DNA of 43,518 nt from contig CAYZXL010000039.1 in the NCBI GenBank assembly GCA_964482435.1, forward strand, positions 1 through 43,518, read 5' to 3'. Shown here piece by piece: positions 1 through 7,278 of this stretch (the first letter of the stretch is position 1; each line of letters begins with the position of its first letter). Source of the stretch: CAYZXL01 sp964482435. Lineage in GTDB: Bacteria > Auribacterota > JABMQX01. Below the pieces are notes generated by a model. The model did no database searches and was not told the origin of the DNA. It saw only the letters and a program-made list of their open reading frames with translations. A program made the position numbers and the translations under genes.

Positions 1-19
1 CCATCACCAGGCACCGCGC

Positions 20-172
20 CTTTCAGCCCCTGCAAGGGGCGACAGTCCCCTTGCCAGCGGGCGTAAGCCCGTGGACCCCGTGGACACCAAACCAAGCCAG
101 AGCCTCCGCAGGAGGCGCCACATTCATTTGAGGTGGGCTCCTCGTTCCACTCTCTTTCAGCCCCTGTGGGGA
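20..172. repeat. Pair of short palindromic repeats (CTTTCAGCCCCTG units)
   Basis: The 13-base string CTTTCAGCCCCTG occurs at 20-32 and again at 154-166. Each copy starts a small hairpin: GCCCCT-GCA-AGGGGC at 26-40, and CCCC-TGT-GGGG at about 161-171. Similar 'TTTCAGCCCC..GGGGC' units recur as dispersed repeats in several planctomycete-like genomes; that parallel is from memory. I see no supported gene in 1-573. The open frames here are shadows without ribosome binding sites. Confidence 0.5.
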
Positions 173-340
173 TTAGCCGTATCGCCGCTCAGCACGGCAT
201 GGCGCGACAAGATGCCGGCGGTAAGGCGATTTAGGCCCGTCGCGTCCATTCCTGTGTCGCCCCGAATCGCCGATCCGACGTCTCTCTACTGAAGCTTACC
301 CGCGCCCCTGTGCTGTCCTTGCAGAACGGAACCGGAAGAA

Positions 341-350
341 TTGATATAAT
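341..350 (+). promoter_or_regulatory. Extended -10 promoter candidate upstream of the fucosidase
   Basis: TGA followed by a perfect TATAAT (345-350) makes an extended -10 element (TGnTATAAT). TTGCAG at 319-324 lies 20 bases upstream, too far for a standard -35, so the extended -10 would carry recognition. Transcription would begin near 357 and give a leader of about 217 nt before the GH29 start at 574. Confidence 0.4.
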
Positions 351-573
351 AGGCCAGCGACCACGGCATCCGGGCCAGCGAGATGGACACCGCTGCTGGG
401 TCGGCGCCAAGAGTCTTCTCGCAAAGTACGCCAGGGCGCCAGGCACGTACTTCCAGCGGTCGGTGCACCGTAGAGAAATGATGCTGGCGGCGCGACAGAA
501 GGTCGTCCGGCTGAGTCTTTCCCCCGGTGAATGAAGCACAGCCGCCGTCGTGGGCATGAAAGGATGGTGAAGG

Positions 574-1914
574 ATGAAAAGAGTCATGGGTTCCGGGTTG
601 GTTGTTGCAGCGTTCGTTTGTCTTCTCTCTGTCAATGCCGCCGCCGAGGGGGACAGGCTTGGTTGGTTCAAAGAGGCGAAGTTCGGGATGTTCATCCATT
701 GGGGGCCGTATTCGCAACTCGGCGTGGAGGCTTCCTGGCCTCTGGTCAATCACCAGGTTCCCGTCGAGAAATACGAAGCGCTTGCTCAGACTTTCAATCC
801 GACGAAGTTTGACGCTCGCAAAGTAGCGCGATTGGCGAAGGAAGCGGGAATGAAGTATGTCGTCGTCACTTCCAAGCACCACGATGGCTATGCCATGTAC
901 GACACAAAGCTCTCTGACTATTCCGTCATGCACAGCCCAATCAAGCGAGACCTCGCTAAAGAGCTTGCAGACGCGGTGCGGGCGGAGGGGCTACGATTCG
1001 GATTTTATTATTCCCTCTGCGACTGGCATCATCCCGATTACCGGCACCGCTCGGTCCCCTTCCCGGAGAAGTACCCCGGTCGCTGGCCGACGACCCCGAC
1101 GTGGCAGAAGTTCATAGATTTCTATCAGGGGCAGGTGAGGGAGCTGTTGACGCGCTATGGACCGATTTCCATCATGTGGTTCGATGGCGCCTGGGAGCAT
1201 ACCGCTGAGGAATGGCAGACCGAGAAGCTCGTCAAGATGATTCACTCAATCCAGCCGGATTGCGTCATCAACGACCGGTGCGGCGACCCGAAGTTAGGCG
1301 ATTATGGCACCCCCGAGCAATTCGTCCCCGAGAAGGCGCTCGAGCGCCCGTGGGAAACCTGCATGACAATCAACGAGCAGTGGGGATACAAGCACGACGC
1401 GACTCAGTGGAAATCCGCCAAGCAGCTCGTCCAGACCCTCGCCGACATCGCCGGAAAAGGGGGGAATTTCCTCCTGAATATCGGCCCAATGCCGACGGGA
1501 GAGGTCCAGCCGGAATTTGTCGAGCGGCTTCAGGCAATGGGGGAGTGGCTCAAGAAAAACGGCGAAAGCATCTACGGGACGCAGGGCGCCCCGCCAGGAC
1601 TGACCGCCCCCGGCCCCGTAACTCAGAAGCCCGGCGTCCTCTACTTCCACATCTTCGACGTCCCTGATGATGACATCGTCATCAAGGGAATCGAGAAGCC
1701 CGTGGTTTCCGTGAAGATTCTTTCCACCGGCGGCGACCTCCAGTTCTCTCAGAAAGACGGCGAGGTTCGTTTCCGCATCCCGAAGGCCGCATCCGACCCG
1801 TCCGACACCGTCATCCGCGTGGCGATTTCCGAACAGCGGAAATCCGCGGAGGGTGCGCCCCCGACCTTTGCCAGCAACCCGGGAACCATTTCGGGGGTCA
1901 AAATGTTTTTGTGA
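574..1914 (+). CDS. Secreted GH29 alpha-L-fucosidase
   Basis: 446-residue glycoside hydrolase that should release alpha-L-fucose from fucosylated glycans by a retaining mechanism. An N-terminal signal peptide (basic MKR, hydrophobic to about residue 24, AAAEG cleavage region) points to export. Family GH29 features are the N-terminal FGMFIHWGPYS motif (residues 37-47), KHHDG at 101-105, and MWFDG at 201-205, whose D204 is the expected catalytic nucleophile. A small C-terminal beta-sandwich follows from about residue 345. The start at 574 has GAAAGGA upstream at good spacing. arsM begins 44 nt downstream, but the two need not share function. With GH38 and the propeller hydrolases further along it fits a glycan-degrading lifestyle. 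Family assignment is secure; the exact substrate is not. Confidence 0.9.
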   Translation: MKRVMGSGLVVAAFVCLLSVNAAAEGDRLGWFKEAKFGMFIHWGPYSQLGVEASWPLVNHQVPVEKYEALAQTFNPTKFDARKVARLAKEAGMKYVVVTSKHHDGYAMYDTKLSDYSVMHSPIKRDLAKELADAVRAEGLRFGFYYSLCDWHHPDYRHRSVPFPEKYPGRWPTTPTWQKFIDFYQGQVRELLTRYGPISIMWFDGAWEHTAEEWQTEKLVKMIHSIQPDCVINDRCGDPKLGDYGTPEQFVPEKALERPWETCMTINEQWGYKHDATQWKSAKQLVQTLADIAGKGGNFLLNIGPMPTGEVQPEFVERLQAMGEWLKKNGESIYGTQGAPPGLTAPGPVTQKPGVLYFHIFDVPDDDIVIKGIEKPVVSVKILSTGGDLQFSQKDGEVRFRIPKAASDPSDTVIRVAISEQRKSAEGAPPTFASNPGTISGVKMFL

Positions 1915-1957
1915 TAAGGTCCCGTCGTACGCCGAACGCTTCTTCAGGAGGTCAGCC

Positions 1958-2797
1958 GTGAATGATGAGAAGGTGAAGAGAGTTGTCCGAGAAAGCTATG
2001 GAAAAATTGCGAAGCGGGAAGGCTCCTGCTGCGGGCCTGCGAAGGTTTGCTGCGGAGGCGCCAACCTGGCGGAGACAATCAGCGAGAAAATAGGGTACAC
2101 CGACGAGGAACTCAAGGCTGTCCCCGACGGCGCGAACCTCGGCCTTGGCTGCGGGAATCCGCTCGCGCTGGCTTCCTTGAAAGAAGGCGAGACGGTTTTG
2201 GACCTCGGCTCTGGCGCCGGGTTCGACTGTTTTCTCGCCGCCGGCAGAGTAGGTGAGAACGCAAAAGTCATCGGCGTGGACATGACGCCGGAGATGGTCG
2301 AGAAGGCACGAGAAAACGCCAGACGCGGCGGATACCGAAACGTGGAGTTCCGGCTCGGAGAAATCGAGAATCTCCCGGCCGCGGACAATTTGGCCGATGT
2401 TGTCCTCTCCAATTGCGTCATCAACCTCGTCCCCGACAAAAAGAGGGCGTTCCGCGAAGCGTTCAGAGTCCTCAAGCCGGGCGGCAGGCTGATCGTCTCG
2501 GACATCGTCCTGGTCAAGGAGCTTCCAGCGGTCATCAAGAATTCTGTGGAAGCGTATGTCGGTTGCCTTTCCGGGGCGGCGATGAAGAACGAGTACATGG
2601 AGACCATAAAAGAAGCAGGGTTTCAGAACGTGGAAGTGCTCGCGGAAACTCCCTTCCCCATCGAGTGCATGGCAAACGACCCCACTGCGAAAGCCGTCAT
2701 CGCGGCCTTCAATATACCGCTTGAGGAACTGCAACGGATTGCCGACTCGGTGGTGAGCATCACGGTCTGTGCAATAAAACCCAGGCGGGTTGGCTAA
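1958..2797 (+). CDS. arsM: Arsenite S-adenosylmethionine methyltransferase (ArsM type)
   Basis: 279-residue cytosolic class I methyltransferase predicted to methylate As(III) using SAM. The SAM-binding motif VLDLGSGAGFD lies at about 80-90. The three conserved family cysteines are present: C65 in GLGCGNP, C153 in LSNCVINL and C203 in YVGCLSGA. The N-terminus adds two vicinal Cys pairs (C24-C25 and C31-C32), which could help capture arsenite; that role is inference. I chose the GTG at 1958 because CAGGAGG lies 6 bases upstream at 1945-1951. The longer in-frame start at 1853 would overlap the fucosidase and has no such signal. No arsR or arsenic efflux gene is visible nearby. Confidence 0.88.
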   Translation: MNDEKVKRVVRESYGKIAKREGSCCGPAKVCCGGANLAETISEKIGYTDEELKAVPDGANLGLGCGNPLALASLKEGETVLDLGSGAGFDCFLAAGRVGENAKVIGVDMTPEMVEKARENARRGGYRNVEFRLGEIENLPAADNLADVVLSNCVINLVPDKKRAFREAFRVLKPGGRLIVSDIVLVKELPAVIKNSVEAYVGCLSGAAMKNEYMETIKEAGFQNVEVLAETPFPIECMANDPTAKAVIAAFNIPLEELQRIADSVVSITVCAIKPRRVG

Positions 2798-2914
2798 GGT
2801 CGGTCCCTACGTCACCTTTCTGGCTCTCCGGGTCTCGTAGGCGAAAGCTGCACGAAACCGGAGGACCCCGGCACGAAATTTCCGTCGTTGCCGCGGGGGT
2901 CTGGCTGTATTCTG

Positions 2915-2987
2915 GTGGCATGGGCATCTTGCCCATGTCAGCCTTACGCGACATCAACCACGGGTCCCGCCAGAGGCGGGATGCCAC
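2915..2987. repeat. Cruciform-type intergenic repeat (closing stem with two hairpins)
   Basis: A closing stem GTGGCA (2915-2920)/TGCCAC (2982-2987) encloses two perfect hairpins. The first is CATGGGCA-TCT-TGCCCATG (2919-2937). The second is TCCCGCC-AGA-GGCGGGA (2965-2981). The architecture matches dispersed REP-like elements and resembles a second element at 36158-36225 in shape, not sequence. It lies in the 348-nt gap between arsM and the cytochrome gene, which otherwise holds only a promoter candidate. It lacks a T-run, so it is not an obvious terminator. Confidence 0.55.
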
Positions 2988-3057
2988 GAGAAGAGCTCAG
3001 GTCGAGGCTCCAAATCTGCGATCGATTCGCAGCCACACGCTTTGCCGCGGGGGCTCC

Positions 3058-3087
3058 TTGAGGGAGGGCATGCGGATTTGGTAGAGT
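3058..3087 (+). promoter_or_regulatory. Sigma70-like promoter candidate for the octaheme cytochrome
   Basis: TTGAGG (3058-3063), an 18-base spacer and TAGAGT (3082-3087). Transcription would start around 3094, consistent with the chosen start at 3146. It is a moderate match only. Confidence 0.33.
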
Positions 3088-3145
3088 TTTTCCGGACATG
3101 AAGGCCTGGTGGGAAACCCAGTCTCTGCAGATGGAGGAAGGAAGA

Positions 3146-4423
3146 ATGCTGCGACTTGCACCTCGTTGCATACTAATCGCTTCACTTGGCTTCCTGTGTG
3201 GCCAGGACGCAGGCTCGGAGTCAAAGCAGGAGTCTGCTTGTGTCGAGTGCCACAAGAAGCTTCACCCCAACATCGTCGCCGACTGGCAGAAAGGCAGGCA
3301 CGCCGAGTTAGGAATGGGGTGTGAAATCTGCCACGGAGAAGATCATAAGACCGCCGAGGACGTCGCGAAGGTGACGATTCCGGGGGCGTATTTTTGCGGC
3401 TCATGCCACTTCGACCAGCTCGGGCAGTTCAAAAAGGGGAAGCATGCTACGGCGTGGGCTGCGATGAAAGCGATGCCGACGGTGCATTTTCAGCCGATGG
3501 AGTTGATTGACGGGAAGAAGGGCTGCGGCGGCTGCCACAAGATCGGGCTGAAGGAGGACGAGGAAATCGAGAGGCTCAAAAAGGCGGGGGAGACTTATGG
3601 GGTTGTCTCGTGCGACTCCTGCCACACGCGACATCTGTTCTCAAAGAAAGAAGCCCAGCAGCCGGAAGCCTGCCAGACCTGCCACATGGGATTTGACCAT
3701 CCGCAATACGAGATGTATACCTCCTCCAAGCACGGCGTCCGGTACGCTCTCAAGATGAAGGGCGTTCTCCCGGAGACAGCCGCCGCGCCCACATGCCAGA
3801 CGTGCCACATGCCGGGTGGCGACCATACGAACCTGACGGCGTGGGGCTTTCTCGCGGTTCGGCTGCCGATGCCCGAGGACAAGGAATGGGCGGCAGACCG
3901 CGCGACAATCTTGCAGGCTCTCGGCGTCCTCGACCCCGACGGGAAGCCGACAGCGAGACTGGATTTGGTGAAGGCAGCGAACGTGGCGCGCCTCACTCAG
4001 GAGGACTGGCAGAAAGAGCGGGACAAGATGGCGAAGGCATGCTCGCAATGCCACGCGGAGAAATTCGTGAAGGACGAGCTGACTGCCGCCGACGGAATGA
4101 TTAAGCGTGCCGACCATCTTCTCGCAGAAGGCATTCGCGTCGTCGCGGCTCTCTACAAGAATGGCACCCTCAAGAAGCCGGAGGGATATGCGAGCGCTTT
4201 CCCGGACCTGTTGACTTTCCACGACGCGACGACTGCCATCGAGCAAAAGCTCTTTAAGATGTTCATGGAACATCGGATGAGAACCTTCCAGGGAGCATTC
4301 CACAACAACCCCGATTATTCTCTCTGGTATGGCTGGAGCGCGATGAAGACAGACCTCGTCGAGATAAAAGACATGGCGGAGGAGCTTCGGCGAAGAAGCC
4401 AGCGCGCCAAGGCTGGTTCGTAG
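3146..4423 (+). CDS. Exported octaheme cytochrome c of the hydroxylamine oxidoreductase (HAO) family
   Basis: 425-residue periplasmic multiheme cytochrome. Eight CXXCH heme sites begin at residues 32, 59, 84, 127, 156, 176, 217 and 299, after an N-terminal signal segment (residues 1-24). The heme 7-8 stretch with CQTCHM, GGDHTN and AWGFLAVRLP, and the tail NPDYSLWYGW, are typical of HAO-like octaheme proteins. Family members oxidise hydroxylamine or hydrazine, or run in reverse to reduce nitrite or hydroxylamine. The direction depends partly on a C-terminal cross-linking tyrosine that I cannot place without alignment. It is shorter than classical HAO (about 550 residues). The start at 3146 has GGAGGAAGG just upstream; the in-frame ATG at 3098 would put 16 charged residues before the signal peptide. 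No quinol-oxidising partner lies nearby. Confidence 0.82.
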   Translation: MLRLAPRCILIASLGFLCGQDAGSESKQESACVECHKKLHPNIVADWQKGRHAELGMGCEICHGEDHKTAEDVAKVTIPGAYFCGSCHFDQLGQFKKGKHATAWAAMKAMPTVHFQPMELIDGKKGCGGCHKIGLKEDEEIERLKKAGETYGVVSCDSCHTRHLFSKKEAQQPEACQTCHMGFDHPQYEMYTSSKHGVRYALKMKGVLPETAAAPTCQTCHMPGGDHTNLTAWGFLAVRLPMPEDKEWAADRATILQALGVLDPDGKPTARLDLVKAANVARLTQEDWQKERDKMAKACSQCHAEKFVKDELTAADGMIKRADHLLAEGIRVVAALYKNGTLKKPEGYASAFPDLLTFHDATTAIEQKLFKMFMEHRMRTFQGAFHNNPDYSLWYGWSAMKTDLVEIKDMAEELRRRSQRAKAGS

Positions 4424-4650
4424 GCGTGGTCGTTGCTCGACAGGTACAGCGACAGACATCCAGAGCAACTGGAGCCGCGTTCAAAAATTTCATCGTTGAA
4501 GCCCTGCGAGACTGGAACCGCAAACCGCCATCCCCGCGTCGAGGAGTTGTGTCCGCATGGGCGCGCGAGGGAGCAGGTCTGAGGAGGGTGTCGGGGATAT
4601 GGCGGGCGAAGCCCGAGACTCGCGGGCACGGCAATTTCCCGAAAAAGTCC
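4424..4650. other. Intergenic stretch without supported gene
   Basis: Part of a 442-nt gap between the cytochrome and the first TonB receptor. Open frames in both strands lack ribosome binding sites and recognisable protein features. I looked for a cobalamin-type riboswitch, common before TonB receptor genes, and did not see its conserved core. Confidence 0.4.
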
Positions 4651-4679
4651 TTGACTCTCCGAAAGGCCGGTCTTAGCAT
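4651..4679 (+). promoter_or_regulatory. Sigma70-like promoter for the first TonB receptor
   Basis: TTGACT (4651-4656), a 17-base spacer and TAGCAT (4674-4679). The -35 is near consensus and spacing is ideal. The predicted leader to the start at 4866 is about 180 nt. Confidence 0.45.
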
Positions 4680-4865
4680 AAGATGATGCCAGGGGGGGCA
4701 CTGGAGATGTGCCCCCGGTTACCTTCCTGATCGTCCGGTGTTCCCTTCCGGACACTTTTCACGCAGTTTTGCCTGCCAATCCGACCATACCGCGGCCCTC
4801 TCGGTCGGCTAAGCACCTTCGGATTCCGCGGTTGCCCGTCTGCTTAAACGCAAGGAGGCGCTGCA

Positions 4866-6866
4866 ATGCTCTCAAGACGCTTTCGGCGCATAGTCCCTGT
4901 GTCGTGGATGGTCACGGCAGTGTGCCTTTTTGCTCGGGAAGCTGCCGCAGAAGGTGCCGGCGGCAAGGAGATGCTTCTCTTCGAGGAGATTCCTGTCGTG
5001 ACTGCTGCGGCAAAACACGCGCAAACGCCGCGAGAGGCGCCCGCTTTCGTGACCATCATAACGGCCGACGAAATCAAGAAATACGGGCATCGGAAATTCA
5101 GCGACATCCTTCGATCGGTCATCGGCTTTTACACTTCCAACGACAGGAACTACGGTTACCTGGGCGTGAGGGGTTTCCTGCGGCCGGGAGACTGGAACAG
5201 CCGGGTTGTCTTGCTCATCAACGGCCATGTCGCCAACGACTACCTCTTCGGCGCCTTTGGGCAAGAATACGATTTTGTCCTCGACCTGGACACAATCGAG
5301 AGGATTGAGGTTGTCCGCTGTCCCGGTGCTACGCTGTACAGGAACGATGCCCTTTTCGCGGTGATCAACGTCGTCACGAAGCAGGGAAAGGACGCAAACG
5401 GTCTTCGCGTCTCGGCCGCCGGAGGAGGTCTCGGGACGAAAAAAGGCGGCTTAGCCTACGGGGTCATCCTGCCGAACGGAGTTGACATGTTTTTCAGTGT
5501 GTCGCGTGTGCGAGTTGCAGGATACAAGCGGCTTTACTTCAGAGAGTTTGATAGCCCCGAAACAAACTCAGGAATCGCCGAGCATGCGGACGCGGAGGAA
5601 GCGGAGAACTTTCTTGCCCGCATCTCGTATGGTGAACTGAGCTTCCAGGGTGCGTACGTCACCCGCGACAAAAACATCCCGACGGCTCCTTACGAAACCG
5701 CTTTTAATGCCGGGCGGACCCTGACCACCGACAGTCGAGGGTTCGCTGAGATAATGTTTGACCACCAACTTGACGACAGCAAGTCGCTTCAGGCGAGGGC
5801 GTTCTACGACGAGATGTCCTACTACGGCAACTGGCCGATCTTTCACAGTCGCGTGGGGCGCGTGGTGGATTGGCCCGAGGCTGCCTGGGAGAAGTGGTGG
5901 GGCGGCGAAGTCCTCTTCAGTTGGCAGCTTTGCGCTTGGAACCGCTTGGCCTTCGGAGCAGAGTTCCAGGACCACGTGCTGGCAGAACAGAAAGCCTGGA
6001 ACGCAGTTGACGGTTTGTACTTCGACGAGAATCGGCCATTCCGCGTCTGGTCTCTATACGCCCAGGATGAGCTGTCCATCATGAAGAACCTCCGCGCCAT
6101 GGTGGAGGTTCGGCACGACAATTACAGCACCTGGGGACAGACGACTAATCCGAGGTTCGGGATTGTCTATAACCTTTCTGAAAGGACGACCTTGAAACTG
6201 CTTCATGGAAAAGCTTTCCGCGCGCCCAACCTCTACGAACTCTATTACGACGACGAGAGCTGCAAAAAGGACAATCCGGAGCTTCGTCCGGGAGACATCG
6301 CCTCGTGGGAGCTTGTCGGTCAACACGACCTGGGTCGAGGACTATTCGGCACGGTCTCGGTTTACAGTTACGATTTGAATAACCTTATAACCGAGGTGAC
6401 TGACCCTCCCACTGGTATGGTCATCTATGAGAATATTGACCGGGTCAAGGCGAAAGGCGTCGAGTTTGAACTTCGCGGGAAATGGAAAGGCGGGCTTCAG
6501 GGATATGTCGGGTGTGCCTTTCAGGAAGCCGAGGACGCGAAGACTGGCGAGCTTCTGACGAACTCTCCGAAAGAAATGGCAAAGCTCGGGACAATTCTGC
6601 CGCTTGTTCCCGACAAGCTATTTCTTTCCGGTGAAGTCCAGTATCTTGGCGACCGGCTCACTCTAAGCGGAAACCACGCTGACGCGTATGTCCTGACGAA
6701 TCTCAACCTTCTGTATCGGCCGCTGAGGGAGAACCTCGAGCTATCCGTCGGCCTTTACAACGCCTTCAACGAAAAGTATTTTGACCCGGGAGGCGCCGAG
6801 CACGTTCAGGACCAAATCCCGCAAGATGGGAGGACTTTCCTATTCAAAGTGGTTTACATCTTTTGA
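4866..6866 (+). CDS. TonB-dependent outer-membrane receptor (first of two)
   Basis: 666-residue outer-membrane beta-barrel receptor. A signal peptide (residues 1-28, ending AAAEG) is followed by MLLFEEIPVV, a probable TonB-box or N-terminal recognition segment. The plug domain (about 45-165) has ADEIKKYG, VLLINGH, IERIEVVRCPGATLYRND and VINVVTK. The rest is barrel, ending in an aromatic residue (FKVVYIF) as outer-membrane proteins do. AAGGAGG precedes the ATG by 7 bases. The same N-terminal signature recurs in the receptor at 7279, and a binding protein and signalling genes follow. The substrate cannot be told from sequence. Such receptors import siderophores, cobalamin or sugars, or sense a ligand. 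Confidence 0.9.
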   Translation: MLSRRFRRIVPVSWMVTAVCLFAREAAAEGAGGKEMLLFEEIPVVTAAAKHAQTPREAPAFVTIITADEIKKYGHRKFSDILRSVIGFYTSNDRNYGYLGVRGFLRPGDWNSRVVLLINGHVANDYLFGAFGQEYDFVLDLDTIERIEVVRCPGATLYRNDALFAVINVVTKQGKDANGLRVSAAGGGLGTKKGGLAYGVILPNGVDMFFSVSRVRVAGYKRLYFREFDSPETNSGIAEHADAEEAENFLARISYGELSFQGAYVTRDKNIPTAPYETAFNAGRTLTTDSRGFAEIMFDHQLDDSKSLQARAFYDEMSYYGNWPIFHSRVGRVVDWPEAAWEKWWGGEVLFSWQLCAWNRLAFGAEFQDHVLAEQKAWNAVDGLYFDENRPFRVWSLYAQDELSIMKNLRAMVEVRHDNYSTWGQTTNPRFGIVYNLSERTTLKLLHGKAFRAPNLYELYYDDESCKKDNPELRPGDIASWELVGQHDLGRGLFGTVSVYSYDLNNLITEVTDPPTGMVIYENIDRVKAKGVEFELRGKWKGGLQGYVGCAFQEAEDAKTGELLTNSPKEMAKLGTILPLVPDKLFLSGEVQYLGDRLTLSGNHADAYVLTNLNLLYRPLRENLELSVGLYNAFNEKYFDPGGAEHVQDQIPQDGRTFLFKVVYIF

Positions 6867-7074
6867 GCGTGGGCCCGGCCGGGAGAAGCATTGCTGGCCG
6901 GCTGTTCGGTGCAACCCCGGTCTGCAATGCTGTGTCCGGTCGAAAAACCTGGCGAGGGCGCTGGAACATGGTCTGGTACGGAACTTGATAACAGGCCGGG
7001 TGCGACGTGAATCGCGGTTCCTCCGGGCCACAACTGACGCCCGGATTCCTGCGAAAATTGGAGACAAAAGAGAC
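6867..7074. other. Intergenic stretch without supported gene
   Basis: Lies between the two TonB receptor genes (total gap 412 nt). Open frames on both strands show no ribosome binding site or recognisable domain. No convincing terminator is seen after the first receptor. The promoter at 7075-7103 closes the stretch. Confidence 0.4.
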
Positions 7075-7103
7075 TTGACAGTCGCTGGATGTGCTTCTAT
7101 CAT
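7075..7103 (+). promoter_or_regulatory. Strong sigma70 promoter for the second receptor and downstream genes
   Basis: Perfect TTGACA (7075-7080), a 17-base spacer and TATCAT (7098-7103, 5 of 6 to consensus). It would give a leader of about 170 nt before 7279 and probably drives the receptor and binding-protein genes. Transcription could continue into the kinase genes. Confidence 0.7.
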
Positions 7104-7278
7104 TGAAACAAGATGGTGGATGGGTACGAATACTCATTCACTTTCGCGCTTTCCCTGTGTTCCTCTTCCTGGTATTTGTCTGGCGGAGTTCTGCCGCCGC
7201 GCAACCTGCGATGTTTCTTCCTGATCCTTCGTCGAGCTGACACTGCTGCATCATCCGGCAGACGAAGGAGGACGGTCC

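Noticed and set aside
4424..4865. Possible cobalamin riboswitch before a TonB receptor
   Set aside because: The conserved core and pairing elements are not there; only GC-rich sequence and a sigma70-like promoter.
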